Part shown: one piece after another, positions 55,575-64,000 of the stretch
Layout of the letters: every line of letters starts with the position of its first letter
Numbering within the stretch: the first letter of the stretch is position 1
Assembly: GCF_004330295.1 (NCBI RefSeq)
Contig: NZ_SJOJ01000027.1
Location: forward strand, 1 to 64,000
Length of the DNA: 64,000 nucleotides
Direction of reading: 5' to 3'
Origin: Rahnella victoriana
GTDB lineage: Bacteria > Pseudomonadota > Gammaproteobacteria > Enterobacterales > Enterobacteriaceae
Notes under the pieces: model-generated
What the model was told of the DNA's origin: nothing
Database searches by the model: none
Seen by the model: only the letters and a program-made list of their open reading frames with translations
Made by a program: the position numbers and the translations under genes

Positions 55575-57254
55575 TTAATGCGCCGGTTTCGCTGCAAACA
55601 GCGGTTCTGTGCTGGCACACCATTGTTGATAACGTTCGTACAGGCGCTGATATTGTTCGACGCGCTGCGGGTCCGGCAGCAGGGTGCGTTCGATGCTGCA
55701 GGCCATTTTTTCCTGAGCGGCAGGCACATCGCTGAACTCTCCGGCGGCGACGGCGGCAAAAATCGCGGCGCCCAGCGCGCAGCACTGATCGGAGGCGACA
55801 ATCTGCAACGGACGGTTCATGACATCGGCGCAAACCTGCATGATGACCGGCGATTTACGGGCGATACCGCCGAGCGTCAGGACGTTTTCCACCGGAATAT
55901 CCTGCTGTTCGAAACACTCCATGATGGCGCGCGCGCCAAAGGCCGTCGCCGCGATAAAGCCCCCGAACAGTTCCGGCGCTTCGGTGCCTAAATTGATGTC
56001 GGTAATCACGCCTTTCAGACGCTGGTTGGCGAAAGGTGTCCGGCGACCGTTAAACCAGTCGAGTACCAGCGGCAGGTGATCGAGTTTCGGACTGGCTGCC
56101 CACGCGGCGGTAAGATCGGACAGCAGGTTTTTTTGCAGGCTGGTCAGTTGTGGTGCCATTTCAGGATGGGCTTTGGCCGCCTGAATCAGCGGCCAGCTCA
56201 GCAGACGACTGAACCAGGCGTACATATCACCGAAAGCGGATTGTCCGGCTTCCATCCCGATCATGTCAGGTACCACGCTGCCTTCGACCTGTCCGCAAAT
56301 CCCGGCAATAGCCCGGTCGTTGACCCGTTCTTTATCGGCGATCAGAATGTCGCAGGTGGACGTACCGATCACTTTGACCAGCGTATACGGCTGTGCGCCC
56401 GCGCCGACTGCGCCCATATGGCAGTCGAATGCGCCGCCGGAAAGCACCACGCTGGCCGGTAAGCCAAGGCGCTGCGCCCATTCCGGCGTCAGGGTGCCCA
56501 CGGCCTGTTCGGCAGTGACCGTGTCGGTAAACAGCGGGTATGGCAGATGTTCCACCAGCAGCTGATCGAGCGCGGCAAAGAAATCCTTTGGTGGCAGGCC
56601 GCCCCAGGACGGATGCCAGAGCATTTTGTGTCCGGCGCTGCAACGACCGCGCACTACTTTATCGGGTGCGGTCGTGCCGGAAAGCAGGGCGGGCACCCAG
56701 TCGCACAGCTCAACCCAGGAGGCGGCGGCTTCTTTCACGGAGGCATCGGCACGGGAAACGTGCAGGATTTTCGCCCAGAACCATTCGGAGGAATACACGC
56801 CGCCGATATAGCGGGAATAGTCAGGGAAATCGCCGCTGCGGCACAGGCGGTTGATCTCTTCGGCTTCTTCGATTGCCGTGTGATCTTTCCATAGCACGAA
56901 CATGGCATTCGGATTTTCGGCAAACTCCGGCTTAAGCGCCAGAATGTTGCCTTCACTGTCTACCGGTGCCGGCGTGGAGCCGGTGGAATCGACGCCGATC
57001 CCCACCACACGCGCCGCACGCTCGCTGCCCAGACGCTGCACCACGTTTTTAATCGCCTGTTCCATGGCTTCTATATAGTCGAGCGGATGGTGGCGGAACT
57101 GATTTTTTGCCGCTTCACAATAGCGACCTTCATTCCAGCGCGGGTAGTACACCACGTCGGTTTCCATCTCGGCACCGGTCTGGCAATCCACTGCCAGGGC
57201 ACGGACGGAATCGCTGCCAAAATCAAGACCAAGAGCAATCGCACCTTGCGTCAT
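55575..57254 (-). CDS. araB: AraB, L-ribulokinase
   Basis: This 559-residue FGGY-family kinase phosphorylates L-ribulose to L-ribulose 5-phosphate. The N-terminal [15 protein letters not shown] is the phosphate-1 motif, [13 protein letters not shown] follows, and [46 protein letters not shown] is the C-terminal FGGY signature 2. It is first in the minus-strand araBA operon, behind an araI1-I2 type promoter. Confidence 0.97.
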   Translation of the reverse strand: MTQGAIALGLDFGSDSVRALAVDCQTGAEMETDVVYYPRWNEGRYCEAAKNQFRHHPLDYIEAMEQAIKNVVQRLGSERAARVVGIGVDSTGSTPAPVDSEGNILALKPEFAENPNAMFVLWKDHTAIEEAEEINRLCRSGDFPDYSRYIGGVYSSEWFWAKILHVSRADASVKEAAASWVELCDWVPALLSGTTAPDKVVRGRCSAGHKMLWHPSWGGLPPKDFFAALDQLLVEHLPYPLFTDTVTAEQAVGTLTPEWAQRLGLPASVVLSGGAFDCHMGAVGAGAQPYTLVKVIGTSTCDILIADKERVNDRAIAGICGQVEGSVVPDMIGMEAGQSAFGDMYAWFSRLLSWPLIQAAKAHPEMAPQLTSLQKNLLSDLTAAWAASPKLDHLPLVLDWFNGRRTPFANQRLKGVITDINLGTEAPELFGGFIAATAFGARAIMECFEQQDIPVENVLTLGGIARKSPVIMQVCADVMNRPLQIVASDQCCALGAAIFAAVAAGEFSDVPAAQEKMACSIERTLLPDPQRVEQYQRLYERYQQWCASTEPLFAAKPAH

Positions 57255-57312
57255 TCTTTCTCACTCCTTCAGGTTTGCCGTAGTCATTACGGCGGCGAAT
57301 CGAATTGCTCTA

Positions 57313-57376
57313 ACAGTAGGAGGATGGAAAAAAGGGAGTGAGGAGGCGTTAGCTGGAAGTATGCACAAATCTGCTC
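57313..57376 (-). promoter_or_regulatory. araBA promoter with AraC I1-I2 sites
   Basis: On the minus strand GAGCAGATTTGTGCATA (57376-57360, I1-like) is followed after 4 bp by CAGCTAACGCCTCCTCA (57355-57339, I2-like). The -35 CTCACT (57342-57337) overlaps I2 by 4 bp. After an 18-bp spacer comes -10 TACTGT (57318-57313), the same hexamer as E. coli pBAD. The order, 4-bp gap, 4-bp overlap and 18-bp spacer all match the E. coli promoter, although I1 and I2 sequences differ in part. Confidence 0.8.
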
Positions 57377-57389
57377 CCCGTGATGTTTC

Positions 57390-57451
57390 TGTGAGGTTGG
57401 TCAAATGTTAGCGTTTGGCTAAAATCGCTATATCTATGCACAATCCTGCTG
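57390..57451. promoter_or_regulatory. CRP site and second AraC half-site in the araB-araF intergenic region
   Basis: TGTGA-GGTTGG-TCAAA (57390-57405) resembles a CRP site; it is centred about 91 bp upstream of the predicted araB start, close to the E. coli -93. TATGCACAATCCTGCTG (57435-57451) repeats the I1 half-site (57360-57376) in the same orientation 75 bp away, about seven helical turns. It may serve araF activation or looping. Confidence 0.6.
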
Positions 57452-57670
57452 TTTTCCTGCCGTGTGATAACGCTCTACATTCCTTTGCAAAATTACCGCT
57501 AAAACTTAACCCGTCTTACAAGAAAGTGTGACGTCAATCCGCTACAGACAGGACTTCGCCGCACATTCACTTTGTTTCCTTACGCTACTGATAACGTTTT
57601 CATGATTGCGCAAAACCACCAGATTTCGGACTGCGATTGTGAAAAACAACAATAAAAGTCGGAGAACATC

Positions 57671-58657
57671 ATGCATAAATTCACTAAGGCATTAGCGGCG
57701 GTCGGGTTAGCTGCCCTTATGTCACATTCAGCTATGGCGGCTGAGAATCCGAAGCTTGGCTTCCTGGTCAAGCAACCGGAAGAGCCGTGGTTCCAGACTG
57801 AATGGCGTTTCGCAGATAAAGCCGGGAAAGATCTGCATTTCGACGTGATCAAAATCGCCGTGCCGGATGGTGAAAAAACCCTGAACGCGATCGACAGTCT
57901 GGCGGCCAATGGCGCGAAAGGGTTTGTCATCTGTACGCCGGATCCGCGTCTCGGGCCAGCCATCATGGCGAAAGCGCGCAGCTATGACATGAAAGTGATC
58001 CAGGTGGATGACCAGTTCGTGAATGCCAAAGGCAAGCCAATGGAAGAAGTGCCATTAGTGATGATGGCCGCGACCAAAATCGGTGAGCGTCAGGGGCAGG
58101 AACTGTATAAAGAAATGCAAAAACGTGGCTGGAAAGCTGCTGATACCGGCGTAATGGCGATTACTGCCGATGAGCTGGACACCGCACGTCGTCGTACTTC
58201 CGGTTCCATGGACGCGCTGAAAGCGGCTGGCTTCCCGGAAAAACAAATCTACAAAGTGCCCACCAAATCTAACGATATCCCGGGCGCACTGGATGCCGGT
58301 AACTCGCTGTTAGTGCAGCATCCTGAAGTGAAAAACTGGCTGATCATCGGCATGAACGACAACACCGTATTGGGTGGCGTGCGTGCAACAGAAGGTCAGG
58401 GCTTTAAAGCCGCTAACGTGATCGGCATCGGCATCAACGGTGTGGATGCGGTCAATGAGCTGTCAAAAAGCGCGCAAACCGGCTTCTACGGTTCCCTGTT
58501 ACCCAGCCCGGATATCCACGGTTATAAAAGTATCCAGATGCTGAACGAATGGGTAACCAAAGGCGTTGAACCACCGAAATTTACCGAAGTGACGGATGTT
58601 GTGCTGATCACCCGCGATAACTTCAAAGATGAGCTGAAGAAGAAAGGCTTAATGTAA
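57671..58657 (+). CDS. araF: AraF, L-arabinose-binding periplasmic protein
   Basis: This 328-residue Sec-exported binding protein has the signal MHKFTKALAAVGLAALMSHSAMA, cleaved before AENPKLGFLVKQPEEPWFQTEW. The mature part matches E. coli AraF (ABP), with FVICTPDPRLGPAIMAKA, KNWLIIGMNDNTVLGGVRA and GINGVDAVNELSK. GGAG lies upstream of the ATG. It is first of araFGH and divergent from araBA; an ERIC separates it from araG. Confidence 0.97.
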   Translation: MHKFTKALAAVGLAALMSHSAMAAENPKLGFLVKQPEEPWFQTEWRFADKAGKDLHFDVIKIAVPDGEKTLNAIDSLAANGAKGFVICTPDPRLGPAIMAKARSYDMKVIQVDDQFVNAKGKPMEEVPLVMMAATKIGERQGQELYKEMQKRGWKAADTGVMAITADELDTARRRTSGSMDALKAAGFPEKQIYKVPTKSNDIPGALDAGNSLLVQHPEVKNWLIIGMNDNTVLGGVRATEGQGFKAANVIGIGINGVDAVNELSKSAQTGFYGSLLPSPDIHGYKSIQMLNEWVTKGVEPPKFTEVTDVVLITRDNFKDELKKKGLM

Positions 58658-58782
58658 TTTCCTCGTCATCCTTCGGGCTGCAGATGCGTTGACTGCGTTC
58701 GCTCACCCCGGTCACTTACTTATGTAAGCTCCCGGGGATTCACGAACTTGCCGCCTTCCTGCAACCCGAATGATTTAGAGGA
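58656..58782. repeat. ERIC element 3, inside the araFGH operon
   Basis: The core CGCTCACCCCGGTCACTTAC joins TTATGTAAGCTCCCGGGGATT and is almost identical to the ERIC consensus that contains the primer sequences ERIC1R and ERIC2. At about 127 bp it has full length. It begins at the araF stop codon and ends about 120 bp before araG. The hairpin could separate or protect the araF message. Confidence 0.93.
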
Positions 58783-58903
58783 ATAGCGAGTTAAACGAGC
58801 ATTAGATAACGCTGCTGCATGGCGGACGACAGGAAGTTTTACGAACTGCTTTCTGTTGTGCAGTGGCGTGCATCCATACTTACTCAACTTCCAGGTAGCC
58901 ACT

Positions 58904-60490
58904 ATGACTCAGCAATCTTTCGATAATAAGACGCCTTTGCTGACACCGTCACTGACGGAGTTTGATGCGGCCAGGCCGTATCTGGAATTCCATGACATTG
59001 GCAAAACTTTTCCGGGCGTGAAAGCGCTGGACGGTATTTCATTCAATTGTTACGCCGGTCAAATTCATGCGCTGATGGGCGAAAACGGCGCGGGTAAATC
59101 CACGCTGCTGAAGATCCTCAGCGGGAACTATCAGCCTTCGCAGGGCAGTATTCATATCAAAGGCCAGCCGGTCGCGTTCAGCCATACCACGGATGCGCTC
59201 GATGCCGGTGTGGCCATCATTTATCAGGAACTGCATCTGGTGCCGGAAATGACGGTGGCAGAGAACATTTACCTCGGCCAGTTGCCAAGTAAACACGGTT
59301 TCGTAAACCGTAAATTGCTGCGCTATGAAACCAAACTTCAGCTCGAACATCTCGGGCTGGATATCGATCCGGATACGCCGCTGAAATACCTTTCCATCGG
59401 CCAGTGGCAGATGGTGGAAATCGCCAAGGCACTGGCGCGCAATGCCAAAATCATTGCCTTCGATGAGCCAACCAGCTCGCTGTCTGCCCGTGAAATTGAA
59501 CAATTGTTCCGCGTTATCCGTGAGTTACGGGCAGAAGGGCGCGTCATTTTGTATGTCTCACACCGTATGGAAGAAATCTTTGCATTAAGTGACGCTGTCA
59601 CGGTTTTCAAAGACGGACGCTATGTGCGCACCTTTGATGATATGTCTCAGGTGGATAACAGCAAGCTGGTGCAGGCGATGGTAGGCCGTAACCTGGATGA
59701 CATTTATGGCTATGCGCCGCGTCCGCACGGCGACATTCGTCTGGAACTGAATGAGGTGAAAGCGCCGGGCGTGAGAACGCCGGTTAGCCTGACCGTACGT
59801 CAGGGGGAAATCGTCGGCCTGTTCGGGCTGGTGGGGGCCGGGCGCAGTGAGTTAATGAAGGGATTGTTTGGCGGCACGCGCATTACCGGCGGCACCGTCC
59901 GGCTGGATGGCGCGGTGCTGAACATCCGTAAACCGGCAGATGCGATCCGTCAGGGCATCATGCTTTGCCCGGAAGACCGCAAAGCCGATGGCATCATTCC
60001 GGTGCACTCCGTGCGCGACAACATCAACATCAGCGCCCGCCGCAAAACGGTGAAAGCGGGGTGTCTGATCAACAACGCCTGGGAGGCGAAAAACGCGCGT
60101 AAACACATCGATGCGCTGAATATCAAAACCCCCAGCGACCAGCAGCTGATTATGAATCTTTCCGGCGGTAACCAACAAAAAGCCATTCTTGGCCGCTGGT
60201 TGTCGGAAGAAATGAAAGTCATTTTGCTGGATGAACCGACGCGCGGGATCGACGTCGGTGCCAAGCATGAAATCTACAACGTGATTTACGCACTGGCAAA
60301 ACAAGGCATCGCGGTGCTGTTTGCATCCAGTGATTTACCGGAAGTGCTGGGTCTGGCCGACAGAATTGTGGTGATGCGCGAAGGCGCAATCTCCGGCGAA
60401 CTGTTGCATGACGACGCCACCGAAGAAAAAGCACTGGGGCTCGCCATGTTGCGAACGCCAGACCTTGATTCTGCCCCTGACGCTGCCTGA
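58904..60490 (+). CDS. araG: AraG, L-arabinose ABC transporter ATPase
   Basis: This 528-residue tandem ATPase has a first domain with Walker [10 protein letters not shown] near residue 57, Walker [18 protein letters not shown] and VSHRMEE. A second domain has [10 protein letters not shown], a degenerate Walker A typical of sugar importers, then signature [15 protein letters not shown] and Walker [17 protein letters not shown]. It begins with an acidic 30-residue extension before [17 protein letters not shown]. The ATG at 58904 follows AGGTAG; the longer frame from 58856 has no support. Confidence 0.95.
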   Translation: MTQQSFDNKTPLLTPSLTEFDAARPYLEFHDIGKTFPGVKALDGISFNCYAGQIHALMGENGAGKSTLLKILSGNYQPSQGSIHIKGQPVAFSHTTDALDAGVAIIYQELHLVPEMTVAENIYLGQLPSKHGFVNRKLLRYETKLQLEHLGLDIDPDTPLKYLSIGQWQMVEIAKALARNAKIIAFDEPTSSLSAREIEQLFRVIRELRAEGRVILYVSHRMEEIFALSDAVTVFKDGRYVRTFDDMSQVDNSKLVQAMVGRNLDDIYGYAPRPHGDIRLELNEVKAPGVRTPVSLTVRQGEIVGLFGLVGAGRSELMKGLFGGTRITGGTVRLDGAVLNIRKPADAIRQGIMLCPEDRKADGIIPVHSVRDNINISARRKTVKAGCLINNAWEAKNARKHIDALNIKTPSDQQLIMNLSGGNQQKAILGRWLSEEMKVILLDEPTRGIDVGAKHEIYNVIYALAKQGIAVLFASSDLPEVLGLADRIVVMREGAISGELLHDDATEEKALGLAMLRTPDLDSAPDAA

Positions 60491-60508
60491 CTGAGGAGCA
60501 AAAATATT

Positions 60509-61513
60509 ATGTCGAGTATGACAACCAATTCAGCCAAACCGGATCAACCTTCAGCCGCTTCCCGTGGCGGGCAAGGTCTGATGCGTATCTGGGACAGCTA
60601 CGGCATGTTAGTGGTGTTCGCCGTGCTGTTTATCGCCTGTACCATTTTCGTGCCAAATTTCAGTTCCTTCATCAACATGAAAGGGCTGGGGCTGGCGATT
60701 TCGATGTCCGGCATGGTGGCCTGCGGGATGCTGTTCTGTCTGGCTTCCGGTGACTTCGACCTGTCCGTGGCCTCGGTGATTGCCTGCGCGGGTGTCACCA
60801 CCGCCGTGGTGATCAACATGACCGAAAGCCTGTGGATCGGCGTGGGTGCGGGTTTGCTGCTCGGGATGCTGACCGGTTTGCTCAACGGTTTTGTTATCGC
60901 GCGTCTCAAAATCAATGCGCTGATCACCACGCTTGCCACCATGCAGATTGTGCGCGGTCTGGCGTACATCATTTCGGACGGTAAAGCGGTTGGTATCGAA
61001 GATGAGCGTTTCTTCACACTGGGTTATGCCAACTGGCTGGGGCTGCCTGCGCCAATCTGGCTGACTGTCGGCTGCCTGATCATCTTTGGTCTGCTGCTGA
61101 ACAAAACCACTTTCGGGCGCAACACGCTGGCGATTGGCGGTAATGAAGATGCCGCGCGTCTGGCCGGTGTGCCGGTGGTACGCACCAAAATCATCATCTT
61201 TGTGCTGTCCGGTCTGGTGTCGGCGGCAGCGGGGATTATTCTGGCTTCGCGTATGACCAGCGGCCAGCCAATGACCTCACTGGGCTTCGAGCTGATCGTC
61301 ATCTCTGCCTGCGTCCTGGGCGGCGTTTCGCTGAAAGGCGGCATTGGTAAAATTTCTTACGTGGTATCCGGGATCCTGATCCTCGGTACCGTGGAAAACG
61401 CCATGAACCTGCTGAACATTTCCCCGTTCTCGCAGTATGTGGTTCGTGGTCTGATCCTGCTGGCGGCGGTGATCTTCGACCGCTACAAACAGAAAGCGAA
61501 AAAGACCGTTTGA
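60509..61513 (+). CDS. araH: AraH, L-arabinose ABC transporter permease
   Basis: This 334-residue permease of the RbsC/XylH family has about ten membrane helices and the sugar-permease motif GGNEDAARLAGVPVVRTKIIIFVLSG. Conserved GLVSAAAGIILASRMTSGQPMTSLGFELIVISACVLGGVSLKGG follows. TGAGGAGC precedes the ATG. It completes the AraFGH importer. A hairpin terminator lies downstream, before araC. Confidence 0.95.
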   Translation: MSSMTTNSAKPDQPSAASRGGQGLMRIWDSYGMLVVFAVLFIACTIFVPNFSSFINMKGLGLAISMSGMVACGMLFCLASGDFDLSVASVIACAGVTTAVVINMTESLWIGVGAGLLLGMLTGLLNGFVIARLKINALITTLATMQIVRGLAYIISDGKAVGIEDERFFTLGYANWLGLPAPIWLTVGCLIIFGLLLNKTTFGRNTLAIGGNEDAARLAGVPVVRTKIIIFVLSGLVSAAAGIILASRMTSGQPMTSLGFELIVISACVLGGVSLKGGIGKISYVVSGILILGTVENAMNLLNISPFSQYVVRGLILLAAVIFDRYKQKAKKTV

Positions 61514-61550
61514 TGCGGGTTTGTGATAACGCTTTCACAAAGTAATACCC

Positions 61551-61584
61551 ACGGCATTTCGCGCTTTCAGGGGTGAAATGCCGT
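61551..61584 (+). terminator. Terminator-like hairpin after araH
   Basis: ACGGCATTTC (61551-61560) and GAAATGCCGT (61575-61584) form a perfect 10-bp stem with a 14-base loop, followed by AAAAACG rather than T's. It lies 38 bp past the araH stop and 107 bp before araC, and may act as a processing or attenuation structure. Confidence 0.55.
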
Positions 61585-61690
61585 AAAAACGCGTGTTTGT
61601 TCACAAATCAGTAACCTTTACTGGCAGCGTTTTCACTGACGATTAGAATAGATGAAAAGTCCATAGCCCTATGTAGTTTCAGGAGGTTCG

Positions 61691-62626
61691 ATGTATCACC
61701 GTATGATTCAGGATCAACAGCAAAATCCGCTGTTACCGGGTTACAGTTTTAATGCCTATCTGGTCGCCGGTATGACACCGATCCTTGCTGACGGGCCGCT
61801 GGATTTCGCCATTGACCGTCCCGGCGGCATGAAAGGTTACATCCTTAACCTGACGGTAAAAGGGCAGGGCAAAGTCTTCGACGGTGAAGATACCTTCTAT
61901 TGCAATCCCGGCGATCTGCTGTTGTTCCCGCCGAAAGCCCGCCATCTTTACAGCCGCTCTGCCAATGCGGATTCCTGGTATCACCGCTGGGTGTATTTCC
62001 GCCCGCGCGCCTACTGGGCCGACTGGCTGGAATGGCACACCAAAACCCGTGACGTCGGCCGTCTTTCTTTACCGAATAACACCTTATTGCTGGAGTTCGA
62101 CCGCCTGTTTGCCAACATCGAGCAAACGCAAAAATCAGGGCGTCGTTTCTGCGAAGAGTTAGGGATGAATCTGCTGGAGCGTCTGTTGCTGCGCGCAATG
62201 GAGGAAGATCCGCAGAGTCCGCAAAAGATTATGGATCCGCGTGTCATCGAAGCCTGCCAGTTTATTACCGGCAATCTGGCCGGTGAACTGCGCATCGACG
62301 AAGTGGCCCGCCACGTCTGCCTGTCGCCGTCGCGTCTGGCGCATCTGTTCCGCGAACAGGTCGGGATCAACATCCTGCGCTGGCGTGAAGATCAGCGGGT
62401 GATCCGCGCCAAATTACTGTTACAAACTACGCAGGAATCCATCGCGACGATTGGCCGCGTGGTGGGTTATGACGATCAGTTGTATTTCTCGCGGGTGTTC
62501 CGCAAACGGGTAGGGGTGAGTCCGAGTGATTTTCGTCGCAGAAGTGTGGAGATCAACTATCCGGCCAAACCCTATAAATCACATCCGTGGCCTGAGCAGG
62601 AAAATGCCGTGGCATATCATTTTTGA
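61691..62626 (+). CDS. araC: AraC, arabinose-responsive transcription regulator
   Basis: This 311-residue regulator has an N-terminal cupin arabinose-binding/dimerisation domain, beginning [44 protein letters not shown], with the E. coli-like order of residues. A linker precedes the C-terminal double HTH ([25 protein letters not shown] and [30 protein letters not shown]). A strong AGGAGGT precedes the ATG. In E. coli araC is divergent from araB, but here it lies downstream of araFGH. Confidence 0.96.
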   Translation: MYHRMIQDQQQNPLLPGYSFNAYLVAGMTPILADGPLDFAIDRPGGMKGYILNLTVKGQGKVFDGEDTFYCNPGDLLLFPPKARHLYSRSANADSWYHRWVYFRPRAYWADWLEWHTKTRDVGRLSLPNNTLLLEFDRLFANIEQTQKSGRRFCEELGMNLLERLLLRAMEEDPQSPQKIMDPRVIEACQFITGNLAGELRIDEVARHVCLSPSRLAHLFREQVGINILRWREDQRVIRAKLLLQTTQESIATIGRVVGYDDQLYFSRVFRKRVGVSPSDFRRRSVEINYPAKPYKSHPWPEQENAVAYHF

Positions 62627-62678
62627 GTTTTGTTTTGCGCCCTCCCTGCGAAGAGGGAAAAGTGAAAGTGCCATACTG

Positions 62679-62786
62679 CTCCCTCCCCTGCGAAGGGGAG
62701 GGTTGGGGTGGGGTATCAGAAGCAACTCTGAATCTGAAGTTGCCATTAAAACCCCCTCCCGGTCTCCCCCTTCGCAGGGGGAGGAG
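62679..62786. repeat. GC-rich palindromic intergenic repeat, copy F (inverted, shorter centre)
   Basis: This inverted copy of about 108 bp has both end hairpins, but its centre is shorter than in the other copies. A further partial end (CCTCCCTGCGAAGAGGG) lies at 62641-62657. It fills the gap between the 3' ends of araC and uxuA, which are convergent. Confidence 0.86.
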
Positions 62787-62792
62787 AAAACA

Positions 62793-63977
62793 TTACCCGG
62801 CGAAGAAACTCTGCTTCAACGCCCGCTCCACACCCCGCAGTTCTGCCAATCCACGTAAGCGTCCAATCGCCGAATACCCCGGATTGGTTTTCTTATGCAA
62901 ATCATCCAGCATCTGATGGCCGTGATCCGGACGCATCGGAATGGCGCGCAGATTACCGGCGCGGCGACGGGTTTGTTCTTCGGTCAGAATCGCTTTGATC
63001 ACCGCCACCATATCAACATCACCGTCCAGATGGTCGGCTTCATGGAAGCTGCCCGGGACGTCTTCGCGCTGGGTGGCGCGCAGATGGATAAAGTGCACGC
63101 GATCGGCGTAGGTGGACATCATCTTCACCAGATCGTTATCTTCGCGCACGCCGTAAGAACCGGTGCAGAAGCAGAAACCATTGTGGATGCTGTCGACGGT
63201 TTCTTTCAGCCATTGCATATCTTCAATGGTGGAGATAATACGCGGCAGGCCGAGAATAGGGCGCGGCGGATCATCCGGGTGAACCGCCAGACTTAAACCG
63301 CACTGCTCGGCAACCGGCACAATGCTGCGCAGGAAGTGCGCCATATTTTCACGCAGTTTCGCTTTATCGATGCCGTCATACGTCGCCAGACGCGCACGGA
63401 ACTGATCCAGCGTGTAGCCTTCTTCTGCGCCCGGCAAACCGGCAATAATATTAGACACCAGCTGATCTTTCTCCGCCTGCGTCATCGCCGCAAAATAGTC
63501 GGCTGCCTGTTTTTGCTCATCCGCGCTGTAGTAAGAGGTCGCGCCTTCACGTTTGAGCAGATGCAATTCAAAGGCGGCAAACGCGATGTGGTCGAAGCGC
63601 AGGGCGCGCGAACCGTCCGGCAGCAGATAGCCCAGGTCAGTACGCGTCCAGTCCAGAACCGGCATGAAGTTGTAGCAAACCGTATAGATGCCACATTCCG
63701 CCAGATTGCGGATGGATTGCTGATAGTTAGCAATGTGTTTCTCAACTTCTCCGCTGCGGGTTTTGATTTCCTCATGCACCGGAATGCTTTCCACCACAGA
63801 CCACACCAGACCTTTGGCTTCGATGATTGCCTTACGTTTTTTGATTTCTTCTACCGGCCAGACTTCACCGTTAGGAATATGGTGCAGGGCGGTGACCACA
63901 CCGGTTGCGCCAGCCTGACGCACATCATCAAGTGAAACCGGATCGTTCGGGCCGTACCAACGCCATGTCTGTTCCAT
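62793..63977 (-). CDS. uxuA: UxuA, D-mannonate dehydratase
   Basis: This 394-residue enzyme converts D-mannonate to 2-keto-3-deoxy-gluconate in the glucuronate pathway. It begins [40 protein letters not shown]. It includes [42 protein letters not shown], and [10 protein letters not shown] with metal-binding His/Asp. Length and motifs match E. coli UxuA. The upstream promoter and any uxuB or uxuR partner lie outside the window. Confidence 0.96.
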   Translation of the reverse strand: MEQTWRWYGPNDPVSLDDVRQAGATGVVTALHHIPNGEVWPVEEIKKRKAIIEAKGLVWSVVESIPVHEEIKTRSGEVEKHIANYQQSIRNLAECGIYTVCYNFMPVLDWTRTDLGYLLPDGSRALRFDHIAFAAFELHLLKREGATSYYSADEQKQAADYFAAMTQAEKDQLVSNIIAGLPGAEEGYTLDQFRARLATYDGIDKAKLRENMAHFLRSIVPVAEQCGLSLAVHPDDPPRPILGLPRIISTIEDMQWLKETVDSIHNGFCFCTGSYGVREDNDLVKMMSTYADRVHFIHLRATQREDVPGSFHEADHLDGDVDMVAVIKAILTEEQTRRRAGNLRAIPMRPDHGHQMLDDLHKKTNPGYSAIGRLRGLAELRGVERALKQSFFAG

Positions 63978-64000
63978 GTGTTTTCCTTAAAATTGTTAAC

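Noticed and set aside
61522-61539. TGTGATAACGCTTTCACA as a CRP site before araC
   Set aside because: The half-sites are separated by 8 bp rather than 6, so it is not a normal CRP site.
1-64000. tRNA, rRNA, insertion sequence, integrase or CRISPR features
   Set aside because: I looked for cloverleaf-like segments, transposase motifs and regular repeats and saw none beyond the repeats listed.

Overview
This 64 kb window is chromosomal DNA of a gamma-proteobacterium of the order Enterobacterales, most likely family Yersiniaceae (Rahnella/Serratia-like; the genus is inference). Three lines of evidence support this: enteric gene neighbourhoods (ydgK-rsxABCDGE-nth, ynfM-ynfL-mlc-ynfK, narK/narXL, araBA/araFGH/araC), three ERIC elements, and NtrC, FNR, Mlc, AraC and Fur sites close to the E. 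coli consensus sequences. I see no tRNA, rRNA, CRISPR array, complete insertion sequence or replication origin.

Layout. 0-12.4 kb holds a complete nitrate/nitrite assimilation locus: the RNA-binding antiterminator NasR, then a probable NtrC/sigma-54 promoter and a two-hairpin antitermination leader. These precede nasFED (nitrate ABC importer), a fused nasC-nasB (electron-transfer flavoprotein plus siroheme nitrite reductase), nasA (molybdenum nitrate reductase) and cobA (siroheme precursor synthesis). 12.4-14.0 kb carries a divergent molybdenum-cofactor pair (XdhC-like, MocA-like). 14.2-19.7 kb has two complete polar-amino-acid ABC importers in convergent operons sharing a terminator. 19.7-20.8 kb is gene-poor and rich in hairpin repeats. 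20.8-25.6 kb holds a DUF3892 protein, a GNAT acetyltransferase, a MarA/SoxS-like regulator, a probable MicF-like sRNA, a general porin and a chemoreceptor. 25.8-26.4 kb contains a compact cassette resembling the P1/P4 phage immunity circuit: promoter with operator, antisense RNA, leader ORF and an Ner/Nlp-type regulator. 26.6-30.8 kb is narL-narX and the divergent narK.

31-33.5 kb has an HSL-type esterase, a LysR regulator and a DUF2501 secreted protein. 33.7-40.5 kb is nth and the rsx (Rnf) electron-transport complex with ydgK. 40.8-50.3 kb has dcuC, an FAD monooxygenase behind a Fur box, ynfM/ynfL, mlc with its own operator, bioD2 and a DHA2 efflux pump. 50.3-53.7 kb is a three-gene iron-type ABC importer. 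54-62.6 kb is the L-arabinose regulon (araBA divergent from araFGH, then araC; no araD). The window ends with uxuA.

The genes link into nitrogen and redox physiology. NarX/NarL senses nitrate for respiration and NarK exchanges nitrate for nitrite, while Nas assimilates nitrate under nitrogen limitation. RsxA-G keeps SoxR reduced, which fits with a SoxS/MarA-type regulator and a MicF-like sRNA in the same window. A GC-rich palindromic repeat (MITE/REPIN-like) recurs in six intergenic spaces plus one remnant, mostly at gene 3' ends.
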